Source: an uncultured Saprospiraceae bacterium
GTDB lineage: Bacteria; Bacteroidota; Bacteroidia; Chitinophagales; Saprospiraceae
Assembly: GCA_937961455.1 (NCBI GenBank)
Contig: CALGNN010000179.1
Location: 1-33,285, forward strand
Direction of reading: 5' to 3'
DNA length: 33,285 bases
Shown: positions 25,311 through 32,359 of the stretch, piece by piece
Layout: every line of letters begins with the position of its first letter
Position numbering within the stretch: the first letter of the stretch is position 1
The notes under the pieces: generated by a model
Told to the model about the DNA's origin: nothing
Database searches by the model: none
The model's input: the letters and a program-made list of their open reading frames with translations, nothing else
Position numbers and translations under genes: made by a program

Positions 25311-25952
25311 TTAAATCCTGCCGTCTTTATAAAGATTCAATACTTCAATTTTAGAATTCACTTGAAGCGTTTTGTAAATCTTTTTAATATGTGTTCTTAC
25401 CGTATCAATAGAAATGGTCAATTTTTGGGCAATCAATTTATAACTCAATCCTTGACTCAAGCCTTCCACAATTTGAAGTTGCCGATCTGTTAGCTTATTC
25501 GTAGTTTCTAAACTTTGGACAGGCTTAAAATGATTAGCAATTTTTCTTGCAATAGAAGGAGACATATAACTACCACCTCTATACACAGTGAATATGGAGT
25601 CCATAATAACTTTCAAGGAGGTCTTTTTTGAAATATAAGAACACGCACCTGCACATAAGGCAGAAAAAATCAATTCATTTTCCTCATAAGATGTAAGCAT
25701 AATAATGTTAGTCTCATCAAGCGTTTTCTTGATATGCGGGATCCCTTGAATGCCATTCATTCCAGGCAAACCAATGTCAAGGAGAATCACATCAGGGGTA
25801 ATAAAATCCGGAGCCTCTATTATTTTAAGCGCTTCTTCTACGCTGTAAGCATCAAAAGCAAGCTTAAAAGCTGGATACAATTCAACGCTTTTCATCAAGC
25901 TCTCATGTATCGTTTTATCATCTTCAATTATTCCAACGTTAATTATTTCCAT
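25311..25952 (-). CDS. NarL/LuxR-type response regulator
   Basis: The 213-residue two-component regulator has a receiver domain (about 3-120, with acidic pair EDD, phospho-acceptor Asp59 in ILLDIGLPGMNG, and Lys109) and a LuxR-type helix-turn-helix (about 150-205, KLTDRQLQIVEGLSQGLSYK and ISIDTVRTHIKKIYKTL). I prefer ATG at 25952 to the TTG at 25979, because the TTG lies inside the likely -7 promoter element. No histidine kinase is adjacent, so it is an orphan regulator; the hybrid kinase 5 kb away is a candidate partner only by proximity. It is divergent from the MoxR-like gene. A palindrome just upstream of its promoter may be its own binding site. Confidence 0.93.
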   Translation of the reverse strand: MEIINVGIIEDDKTIHESLMKSVELYPAFKLAFDAYSVEEALKIIEAPDFITPDVILLDIGLPGMNGIQGIPHIKKTLDETNIIMLTSYEENELIFSALCAGACSYISKKTSLKVIMDSIFTVYRGGSYMSPSIARKIANHFKPVQSLETTNKLTDRQLQIVEGLSQGLSYKLIAQKLTISIDTVRTHIKKIYKTLQVNSKIEVLNLYKDGRI

Positions 25953-25976
25953 TGAGGTATTCTTATAGTTATCGTA

Positions 25977-26021
25977 CAAAATAAGTTAAAGTAACTGTTT
26001 TTTCAACCACATGTTCATGTG
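25977..26021 (-). promoter_or_regulatory. Response-regulator promoter with adjacent palindrome
   Basis: Reading the minus strand, a perfect inverted repeat CACATG-AA-CATGTG (26008-26021) is followed one base later by TTG (26004-26006), then 19 nt, then TTATTTTG (25977-25984), close to the Bacteroidota -33/-7 pattern. An operator abutting -33 would suit activation or autoregulation by the response regulator. This is inference from position. Confidence 0.4.
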
Positions 26022-26143
26022 ATGGCATTTTTTAGGCAAAACAGATGTTTTTATTATTCTATTGTCATTGAAAAACTTAATATAAACTCGAAATGTTAAT
26101 CACTTGGAAATAGAATTAACTATATTTCATCAAATTTATTTAC

Positions 26144-27058
26144 ATGGCTAATAAGTCCTTTTGGGAAGGTTCAAAGCATTATCTCTGTGAGCGAGACTTA
26201 GCTCAAAGTTTTCATATGGCAAGGGTATTAGGGATGCCGCTTTTAATAGAAGGAGAACCTGGCACCGGAAAAACAGAATTACCCATTCAATATGCAAACG
26301 ATACGAATTCTGAGCTTTTTGTCTATCCTGTGGGTTCGAAAAGCAATATTGAACAATTCGTAGCTAGGTTTGATCACGTAAAATATCTAAGAGACTCGCA
26401 GATTGAAGTTTTAAATGCGCAAAGAGAAGAGAAAGGTTTAAAGACCTCATTGAGTACTGGAGGAAGAAATCCAAATAACTTAGCTGACTATGTTGCTAAA
26501 GGACCAGCCGCTAAGGCTTTTTCTAGTCCAAATAGTGTATTGCTAATCGATGAGATTGATAAAGCTCCAAGAGAGTTTCCAAATGATTTGCTCTATGCCT
26601 TGAGTCATAGAAAATTTGTAATGCCAGAGTCAGGAGAAATTCTTGAGATATCGGAAGAAGAAATGCCGGCAATTGTGATTACCTCTAATAGGGAACAAGA
26701 ATTACCAACGGCTTTTAAAGGAAGATGCATCTATCACTACATACAATTCCCCGATGCAGACACTATGCGATTGATCATCGAAAAACATTTTGAAAAATTA
26801 GATGATAAGGTAATTAATGTTGCGCTAGATATTTTCTATCATCTTAGAACCATTGGTTTGGAACGCGCACCAACTACAAGAGAGTTACTTAATTGGTTAA
26901 AATATAGCAAGCAATTCTCATCAAAAGAAGCCATTGAGAAAATGGAAAAACTAGATGGTCTGGGTGCACTTGTAAAAACCCAAACAGACTTAGAGCGGGT
27001 ACAAAGAATGATATTAACGTCTCCAGAAGATTTTAAAAAGAGATCTAATCCTAATTGA
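26144..27058 (+). CDS. MoxR-like AAA+ ATPase
   Basis: The 304-residue ATPase of the MoxR/AAA_5 type has Walker A GEPGTGKT (37-44), Walker B VLLIDEID (about 132-139) and a sensor/arginine-finger area around ELPTAFKGRCIYHYIQFP. These proteins act as chaperone-like remodelling enzymes together with a VWA-domain partner, often to insert metal cofactors or mature protein complexes. The partner here is the CoxE-like gene just downstream. The stop TGA overlaps the ATG of a 16-codon mini-ORF (TGATG); the end of this gene is the first copy of a 50-nt tandem repeat. The substrate of the pair is unknown. Confidence 0.9.
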   Translation: MANKSFWEGSKHYLCERDLAQSFHMARVLGMPLLIEGEPGTGKTELPIQYANDTNSELFVYPVGSKSNIEQFVARFDHVKYLRDSQIEVLNAQREEKGLKTSLSTGGRNPNNLADYVAKGPAAKAFSSPNSVLLIDEIDKAPREFPNDLLYALSHRKFVMPESGEILEISEEEMPAIVITSNREQELPTAFKGRCIYHYIQFPDADTMRLIIEKHFEKLDDKVINVALDIFYHLRTIGLERAPTTRELLNWLKYSKQFSSKEAIEKMEKLDGLGALVKTQTDLERVQRMILTSPEDFKKRSNPN

Positions 27059-27108
27059 TGTTTAAAAAACTTGCAAAAGATTTTAGAATGAAATCAAACC
27101 CTAACTAA
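27058..27108 (+). other. 16-codon mini-ORF created by the junction repeat (first)
   Basis: It encodes MFKKLAKDFRMKSNPN, a fusion of the first residues of the VWA protein and the last residues of the ATPase. It overlaps the ATPase stop by one base (TGATG) and the next mini-ORF by one base (TAATG). It may simply pass ribosomes on to the VWA gene; a peptide function is not supported. Confidence 0.5.
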
Positions 27109-27158
27109 TGTTTGAAAAATTACCAAAAGATTTTAGCATAAAATCTAATACTAACTAA
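27108..27158 (+). other. 16-codon mini-ORF created by the junction repeat (second)
   Basis: It encodes MFEKLPKDFSIKSNTN, again a VWA-start/ATPase-end hybrid. It overlaps the preceding mini-ORF and the VWA gene start by one base each (TAATG). Its first six residues are identical to the true VWA start (MFEKLP). Confidence 0.5.
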
Positions 27159-28486
27159 TGTTTGAAAAACTACCAGAAACATTTAGATCTCATGGCTTAC
27201 AAGCAGACGTAAGAACACTCCTATTATTCAGAAAAGCCATTGACTCCAATTTAGTAAAAACACTTGGGGACGCTTATCAAGTACTTAAAGCATTCGTCGT
27301 CAAGGATCCAAGCTCTTTAGGTCCTTACACAAAGGCTTATTATGAATACTTTCTCAATATTGATATTCATCCTGGTGAACGGCTTAATGATGCCATCATA
27401 AGATCGGAGAGTTTTAGAAATTGGAAAGAAGACTATCAAGCAAAAAATGACGATACTGAAAATTGGACAATGGATGATTGGGTTGACAAATTTTTATCAT
27501 TGGTACATCTTACTCAATATGATATTAAAAGAGTCATTGATGGTAAATCAATATTTGATAAAGATGACCCTCATTTAAAAGATGAAATTTCGGATGGCGT
27601 CGAAGAAGATGCTAAAGAACACCGTCTAGATACGATGGCTGATTATTCTGAACTCAGTCTAGAAGAACTCTTAGAACGAATGGAGCAAATAGCTGATGAG
27701 CAAAAGTCCCGGCATGATGGAGGAAGTCATTGGATTGGAACTGGAGGGATATCTCCATACGGTCATGGAGGCGCGGCAAAAGGAGGAATCAGAAAAGGAG
27801 GAACCGGAGGAGGTAAATTAGCAAGAAAAGTTTTAGCGGATCCTAATTTTTTTCCAGTAGACCGTGATGCTTTAATCAATGACAATAATGTAGATGCAGC
27901 ATTAGCTTCCCTTAAAGGGATTTTCGAAGAAAGCGCACAGGACTTTCTAGATGTAGACAAAACCATCAAAGAAGGCTTAAAAAGAGCAGGTTTATTTTTG
28001 CCTGAACTGACAAAAAAGTTTGATGAAAAACTTCAAGTCATATTACTCATTGACAATGGAGGCTGGTCAATGACACCCTATGTAAGAACCATCCAAGAGC
28101 TTTTCAAAAAAATGAAAACCCGTTTCGCTCAAGATTTAGAGACCTATTATTTTCATAATACGATATATGATAAGGTATACAAAGATCCTCGTCGAACAAA
28201 AGGAGTTTACCTTGAGCGATTGCTTAAAAAAGACCCCAACTATAAAGTCTTTATTATTGGAGATGCTGCGATGGCGCCTTATGAATTGAGTAGATTGAGT
28301 GTCGGAAGCCTCAAAGCCATTCAAGACAAATTCAAGAAAACAGTTTGGTTAAATCCTGAACCTGCACGATACTGGAATCACACATTAACCACTAATATCA
28401 TAAAGCAAATTTTCAAGATGTACCCATTGACCCCAAGGGGAATTGAAAAGGCTGTGCAACATATTAATAAAAAGACCAGCAAATAA
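27158..28486 (+). CDS. CoxE-like VWA-domain protein, partner of the MoxR-like ATPase
   Basis: The 442-residue product has a helical N-terminal half with acidic stretches, a glycine-rich linker (about 190-228: GTGGISPYGHGGAAKGG, then IRKGGTGGGK) typical of CoxE-like proteins, and a C-terminal von Willebrand A-type domain (about 285-425). The metal-site motif is D299-N-G-G-W-S304-M, a departure from the standard D-x-S-x-S. Together with the MoxR-like ATPase it should form a remodelling or metal-insertion machine in the cytoplasm. The start is fixed by the one-base overlap with the preceding mini-ORF, so its translation is probably coupled to that of the ATPase through two short relay frames. 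Confidence 0.82.
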   Translation: MFEKLPETFRSHGLQADVRTLLLFRKAIDSNLVKTLGDAYQVLKAFVVKDPSSLGPYTKAYYEYFLNIDIHPGERLNDAIIRSESFRNWKEDYQAKNDDTENWTMDDWVDKFLSLVHLTQYDIKRVIDGKSIFDKDDPHLKDEISDGVEEDAKEHRLDTMADYSELSLEELLERMEQIADEQKSRHDGGSHWIGTGGISPYGHGGAAKGGIRKGGTGGGKLARKVLADPNFFPVDRDALINDNNVDAALASLKGIFEESAQDFLDVDKTIKEGLKRAGLFLPELTKKFDEKLQVILLIDNGGWSMTPYVRTIQELFKKMKTRFAQDLETYYFHNTIYDKVYKDPRRTKGVYLERLLKKDPNYKVFIIGDAAMAPYELSRLSVGSLKAIQDKFKKTVWLNPEPARYWNHTLTTNIIKQIFKMYPLTPRGIEKAVQHINKKTSK

Positions 28487-28515
28487 TTACTTTGAAAGCA
28501 TTAAAAAGTGAATAT

Positions 28516-28543
28516 TTGATGTTTCATATTTTAGATACTTTTC
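28516..28543 (+). promoter_or_regulatory. Promoter of the amidinotransferase-superfamily gene
   Basis: TTG (28516-28518), 17 nt, then TACTTTTC (28536-28543) resembles the Bacteroidota -33/-7 pattern with one mismatch in TAnnTTTG. The ATG follows three bases later, so this would again give a leaderless or nearly leaderless mRNA. Confidence 0.4.
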
Positions 28544-28546
28544 GAC

Positions 28547-29533
28547 ATGAGTAAGGAATATTTTGAGGTTAAGATATTAGATGAAACGGCACCATTAGAA
28601 AGTGTAATTCTAGGAACTGCAAGGGACCTAGGCACTCCCTTTCTAAAGTATGTCGATCCTAAGGAATGGGAATCTGATTTTGCTCCACCTGAAGATTTTG
28701 TAACAGACCCAAAATCTAGGTATCACATCATGAATGGTACGCATCCGATGGAATCTGATTTAAGAGAAGAGAATAACCATTTTATCAGAACCTTGATAAA
28801 ATACAATGTTCAAGTGTTTCAGCCCATCACCATACCAGAGGCTAATCAGATATTCACCAGAGATATCGGATTTGTAATTGGAAATGTTTTTATAAAATCT
28901 AATATGGCAACCAGAGCTCGACAAATGGAGTTTTTTGCCATCAGAGATATTGTCAGTAAAATTGCCAATGAAGTTTGGTTTCCACCACAAAGCGTAAAGA
29001 TTGAAGGTGGCGATGTTTTCCCATATCATGACAAGGTGTTTGTTGGTCAAGCCGCTAAAGGCTCAGAAGGATTGAGATGTGATCGAACCAACAAGGAAGC
29101 TATTAGTTATTTGCAGACAAAATTTCCAGAGAAAGAGATCATCCCTATTTATCTCAATAAATCTGATAAAGATGCCATGAAGAATTGTTTGCATCTAGAT
29201 TGTGCGTTTCAACCTATAGGCAATAATGACCATTGTATTGTCTTTAAAGAAGGTTTTGGAGATCCTGAGCAAGCAGATATGTTGATCGAATTATTTGGAG
29301 GAGAAGCTAATGCCATTCATATTGACGCAAAACAAATGTTTCATATGAACTCTAATATTTTCTCTATCAATCCTAATGTAATTGTGACAGGAAATAATGT
29401 AGAGGAGTTTGGAAAAATAAATGAGCAATTAGAGGATAAAGGATTTACACTTGAAAAAATTCCCTATTCTGAATCGGCTAAGATGGAAGGGCTTTTAAGA
29501 TGCTCTACCCTACCCCTAAGAAGAACGTATTAA
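28547..29533 (+). CDS. Amidinotransferase/deiminase (guanidino-group modifying) superfamily enzyme
   Basis: The 328-residue cytoplasmic enzyme belongs to the pentein fold group that includes glycine amidinotransferase, dimethylarginine hydrolase and arginine deiminase. Visible active-site elements are FTRDIGF (103-109), IEGGD (E153, D156), the HLDCAFQPIG histidine (H216) and the nucleophilic C319 in LLRCSTLPLRR. It should act on an arginine-like guanidino compound through a thiouronium intermediate. Whether it transfers an amidino group or hydrolyses the substrate cannot be decided from the motifs. A second superfamily member (CtlX type) lies 2.8 kb downstream, suggesting local arginine or citrulline metabolism. 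Confidence 0.85.
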   Translation: MSKEYFEVKILDETAPLESVILGTARDLGTPFLKYVDPKEWESDFAPPEDFVTDPKSRYHIMNGTHPMESDLREENNHFIRTLIKYNVQVFQPITIPEANQIFTRDIGFVIGNVFIKSNMATRARQMEFFAIRDIVSKIANEVWFPPQSVKIEGGDVFPYHDKVFVGQAAKGSEGLRCDRTNKEAISYLQTKFPEKEIIPIYLNKSDKDAMKNCLHLDCAFQPIGNNDHCIVFKEGFGDPEQADMLIELFGGEANAIHIDAKQMFHMNSNIFSINPNVIVTGNNVEEFGKINEQLEDKGFTLEKIPYSESAKMEGLLRCSTLPLRRTY

Positions 29534-29555
29534 AATTTTAACTTTCGACTTTTCG

Positions 29556-29625
29556 TTTTTTGGCTCTTTGGCTTTTTGGCTTTTTGGCTTTTTGGCTTTT
29601 TAGCTCTTGGCTCTTTACTCTTTTT
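29556..29625 (+). repeat. 8-bp TTTTTGGC tandem array upstream of PEP carboxylase
   Basis: About eight imperfect copies of an 8-bp unit, TTTTTGGC, with variants TCTTTGGC and TTTTTAGC, fill most of the gap between the amidinotransferase-superfamily gene and the carboxylase gene. No reading frame or hairpin explains it. A related array lies after the carboxylase gene. Confidence 0.9.
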
Positions 29626-29651
29626 AATAGAATACTTTATTGTATAAAATT

Positions 29652-32174
29652 ATGTCTAAACAAATACTTAGCGATACCAAAAAGAAATACCAGATCTACA
29701 ACAGTATGTTCTTAAACCTGTCTTATCAGGAAAGCAACCATATTGGTCATCTGATTCCTTTACTAGCAGATTTTGCAAAAGACGCATTGGCTTTAGGTAA
29801 AAGTCCAATGGTCATATTAGATGAATTTTTACTAGCACAAAAAGAAATAATTGGCGAAGAATCAATTTCATTTATGTTTAAAGTGATTCAATATGTTGAA
29901 AGACAAGTAGTGCTTTTTGACAGTATTGAAGATGCTAGTTCTCCTTATGACTTAGAGGACCAAAACTCATATTTGGTTGCAGATTTTTTTAAAAATATTC
30001 CTAAATCGAATTCTAAAGAAGAACTGCTGGCTAAATTAAATGACTTTAGCGTTCGGGTAGTTTTGACAGCGCATCCAACCCAGTTTTATCGACCTCCTGT
30101 TTTAGACATCATTTCAAAATTGCGTAAAGCAATCGGTAAAAGCAATGTTGATAAAATTGATGATTTACTTCATCAGCTGGGACTTACTTCTTTGGTTAAT
30201 TCTAAGAGTCCAACTCCTTTGGACGAAGCCAGAAATATATTGCACATATGCAGATATGAATATTATGATGCCATTGGAAAATTGTATCAAAAATTACAAA
30301 GTGAAATAGAAGGATTTGATAATGCTAAAATTGTGTCTTTAGGATTTTGGCCATGTGGTGATAGGGATGGGAACCCTTACGTCACCCACGACACGACCAT
30401 GTCTGCAATAGATGAACTGAGGATGACACTCATGAAATGTTATTACAAAGATCTAAAGGCGATCTCTTCTAAATTAACCTTCCAAGCTGTTGAACCTTTA
30501 TTAGAAAAACTGACAAAGCAAGTATACAAGGCGATGTTTCAAAAAGATATAATCATTGATCCAGATCAGATGATTGTTGATTTAGAAAAAGCTAAACAAT
30601 TACTTATTGACAAATACGAAAGTCTTTACCTCTCTGATATTGAAGCCTTGCTAGCTAGACTCAAAATTTTCAAAAAGCACTTTGTGATACTTGATATAAG
30701 ACAAGATCATAGCATTCATATAAAAGTGATTAATTGGATCTTGAAAAAAAATGGAAGAATCGAAAACACTTATGAGGAATTAGATCAAGACGAGCTCATT
30801 GACTTATTATGCAATCAACAACTTACGATTCCTAATGAATCATCAGAGGACCCACTAGTCAATGACACCCTATTGAACATTGCCCAATTAAAAGATATAC
30901 AAAAGAAAAATGGAAAAGAAGCATGTGAACGTTACATCATTAGTAACTCTGAGGATATTTATGCTGTCCTATTTGTTCTAGGATTACTTCGATGGACCTA
31001 CCCAAATGAGACACTGGATTTTGATATTGTACCCTTATTCGAAACCATGAAAGGGATGGATGCCTCAGAAGCAATTATGGATCAATTATTTAATATTCCA
31101 AGCTATAAAAAGCATATGGAAGAAAGGAAAAAGCTCCAAACCATTATGCTGGGATTCTCAGATGGAACTAAGGATGGAGGTTATATGAAAGCCAATTGGT
31201 CCATTTATAAATCGAAAGAAAGTTTGACAGCTATCTGTAAAAAAAATCAAATTGAAGCCATCTTCTTTGATGGTCGAGGAGGACCACCTGCAAGAGGCGG
31301 TGGAAAAACTCATCAGTTTTACGCTTCTCAAGGACCTACCATAGCTAATGAAGAAATCCAGCTAACGATTCAAGGTCAAACCATAACAAGCACCTATGGT
31401 ACGCAAGAAAAATTTAATTACAATGCCGAACAAATGATCAGTTCTGGATTGTATAATTTTCTTCATCCCGACAACTCAAGCATATCAAACGAAGAAAGAG
31501 CTTTGATAGAAAAGTTGAGCGAATTGAGTTTTAAAAAATATCAAGCATTAAAGTCTCACAAAGACTTTCTTCCTTATATAGAAAATATGACTACCCTGAA
31601 ATATTATTCCATGGCTAATATCGGGAGTCGACCTGCAAAGAGAAATACGGGCAAAAAATTAAGTCTAAAAGATTTGAGAGCTATCTCTTATGTAGGATCA
31701 TGGAGTCAATTAAAGCAGAATATTCCTGGCTATTATGGGATCGGAACTGCCCTTGAAAAATTAGTGGAATTAGGTCATCTACATGAGTTGCAAGATTTGT
31801 ATAAAAATGTCCCTTTCTTTAAGACACTTATTAATAACTCTATGATGTCATTAAACAAATGCTACTTCGCATTGACCTCCTACATGAAAGAACATGAAGA
31901 CTATAAGGAGTTTTGGCAATTGCTCTTTGAAGAATATGAAAGATCCAAAAAAATGACTTTGATCTTAACAGGATTTGAAACCCTTATGCAAGACGAGCAA
32001 AAATCAAAAGAGTCCATTAAGATTAGAGAAGAAATTGTACTGCCTTTACTTATTATTCAAAATTATGCATTACAAAAACTTCAAAGTCTTAGTGGAGAAG
32101 AAAGAACCGTCTGGGAAAAATTAGTGGTGCGATCCCTATATGGCAATATTAACGCTAGTAGGAATTCGGCGTAG
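29652..32174 (+). CDS. ppc: Phosphoenolpyruvate carboxylase
   Basis: The enzyme carboxylates phosphoenolpyruvate with bicarbonate to oxaloacetate, refilling the citric acid cycle. I take ATG at 29652 (840 residues); an in-frame TTG at 29640 would add four. Active-site signatures are LTAHPTQ (H141), GDRDGNP (236-242), FFDGRGGPPARGGG (538-551), where the usual FHGRGG has Asp for His, and NIGSRPAKR. The C-terminus reads NINASRNSA where most family members end in RNTG. Length is slightly short but within the range I expect for this phylum. It is flanked on both sides by arrays of related 8-bp repeats and lies between two guanidino-enzyme genes. Confidence 0.95.
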   Translation: MSKQILSDTKKKYQIYNSMFLNLSYQESNHIGHLIPLLADFAKDALALGKSPMVILDEFLLAQKEIIGEESISFMFKVIQYVERQVVLFDSIEDASSPYDLEDQNSYLVADFFKNIPKSNSKEELLAKLNDFSVRVVLTAHPTQFYRPPVLDIISKLRKAIGKSNVDKIDDLLHQLGLTSLVNSKSPTPLDEARNILHICRYEYYDAIGKLYQKLQSEIEGFDNAKIVSLGFWPCGDRDGNPYVTHDTTMSAIDELRMTLMKCYYKDLKAISSKLTFQAVEPLLEKLTKQVYKAMFQKDIIIDPDQMIVDLEKAKQLLIDKYESLYLSDIEALLARLKIFKKHFVILDIRQDHSIHIKVINWILKKNGRIENTYEELDQDELIDLLCNQQLTIPNESSEDPLVNDTLLNIAQLKDIQKKNGKEACERYIISNSEDIYAVLFVLGLLRWTYPNETLDFDIVPLFETMKGMDASEAIMDQLFNIPSYKKHMEERKKLQTIMLGFSDGTKDGGYMKANWSIYKSKESLTAICKKNQIEAIFFDGRGGPPARGGGKTHQFYASQGPTIANEEIQLTIQGQTITSTYGTQEKFNYNAEQMISSGLYNFLHPDNSSISNEERALIEKLSELSFKKYQALKSHKDFLPYIENMTTLKYYSMANIGSRPAKRNTGKKLSLKDLRAISYVGSWSQLKQNIPGYYGIGTALEKLVELGHLHELQDLYKNVPFFKTLINNSMMSLNKCYFALTSYMKEHEDYKEFWQLLFEEYERSKKMTLILTGFETLMQDEQKSKESIKIREEIVLPLLIIQNYALQKLQSLSGEERTVWEKLVVRSLYGNINASRNSA

Positions 32175-32176
32175 TT

Positions 32177-32279
32177 GGTTTTTGGCTGTTTGGGTTTTTG
32201 GCTATTTGGCTTTTTAGCTTTTTGGCTATTTAGCTGTTTGGGTTTTTGGGTTTTTGGGTTTTTGGGTTTTTGGGTTTTG
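32177..32279 (+). repeat. 8-bp TTTTTGGC/TTTTTGGG tandem array downstream of PEP carboxylase
   Basis: The array has about a dozen imperfect 8-bp units. It begins three bases after the carboxylase stop, first as TTTTTGGC/TATTTGGC/TTTTTAGC and then as TTTTTGGG. Its last part has five GGG runs with an exact 8-nt period (32240-32242, 32248-32250, 32256-32258, 32264-32266, 32272-32274), each separated by five T. Confidence 0.9.
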
Positions 32280-32359
32280 CTATATTATTTCATAGAAATT
32301 AGATTTAACTTGCAGCTTGAAAATAGTGTTTTGTTGAATAAAATTTAAAGGTATTTTTT

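Larger units (their letters stand above)
27023..27172 (+). repeat. 50-nt tandem triplication spanning the moxR/VWA gene junction
   Basis: Three units with an exact 50-nt period (27023-27072, 27073-27122, 27123-27172) each contain the end of the ATPase gene (K/EDF...SNPN-stop) and the start of the VWA gene (ATG-TTT-[GA]AA-AAA). Units 2 and 3 agree at 43 of 50 bases, units 1 and 2 at 38, units 1 and 3 at 39. The original junction probably was duplicated between CCAGAAGATTTT in the ATPase gene and CCAGAAACATTT in the VWA gene. Every unit keeps a one-base stop/start overlap. Confidence 0.95.

Noticed and set aside
25953-25979. TTG start nine codons upstream of the response regulator ATG
   Set aside because: It overlaps the likely -7 promoter element, and receiver domains usually begin close to the ATG chosen.
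27058-27158. Two functional small proteins between the MoxR and CoxE genes
   Set aside because: Both are explained fully by tandem duplication of the gene junction; each is a hybrid of one gene's start and the other's end.
29556-32279. CRISPR array suggested by repeated short units
   Set aside because: The units are 8 bp and directly adjacent, with no unique spacers and no cas genes.
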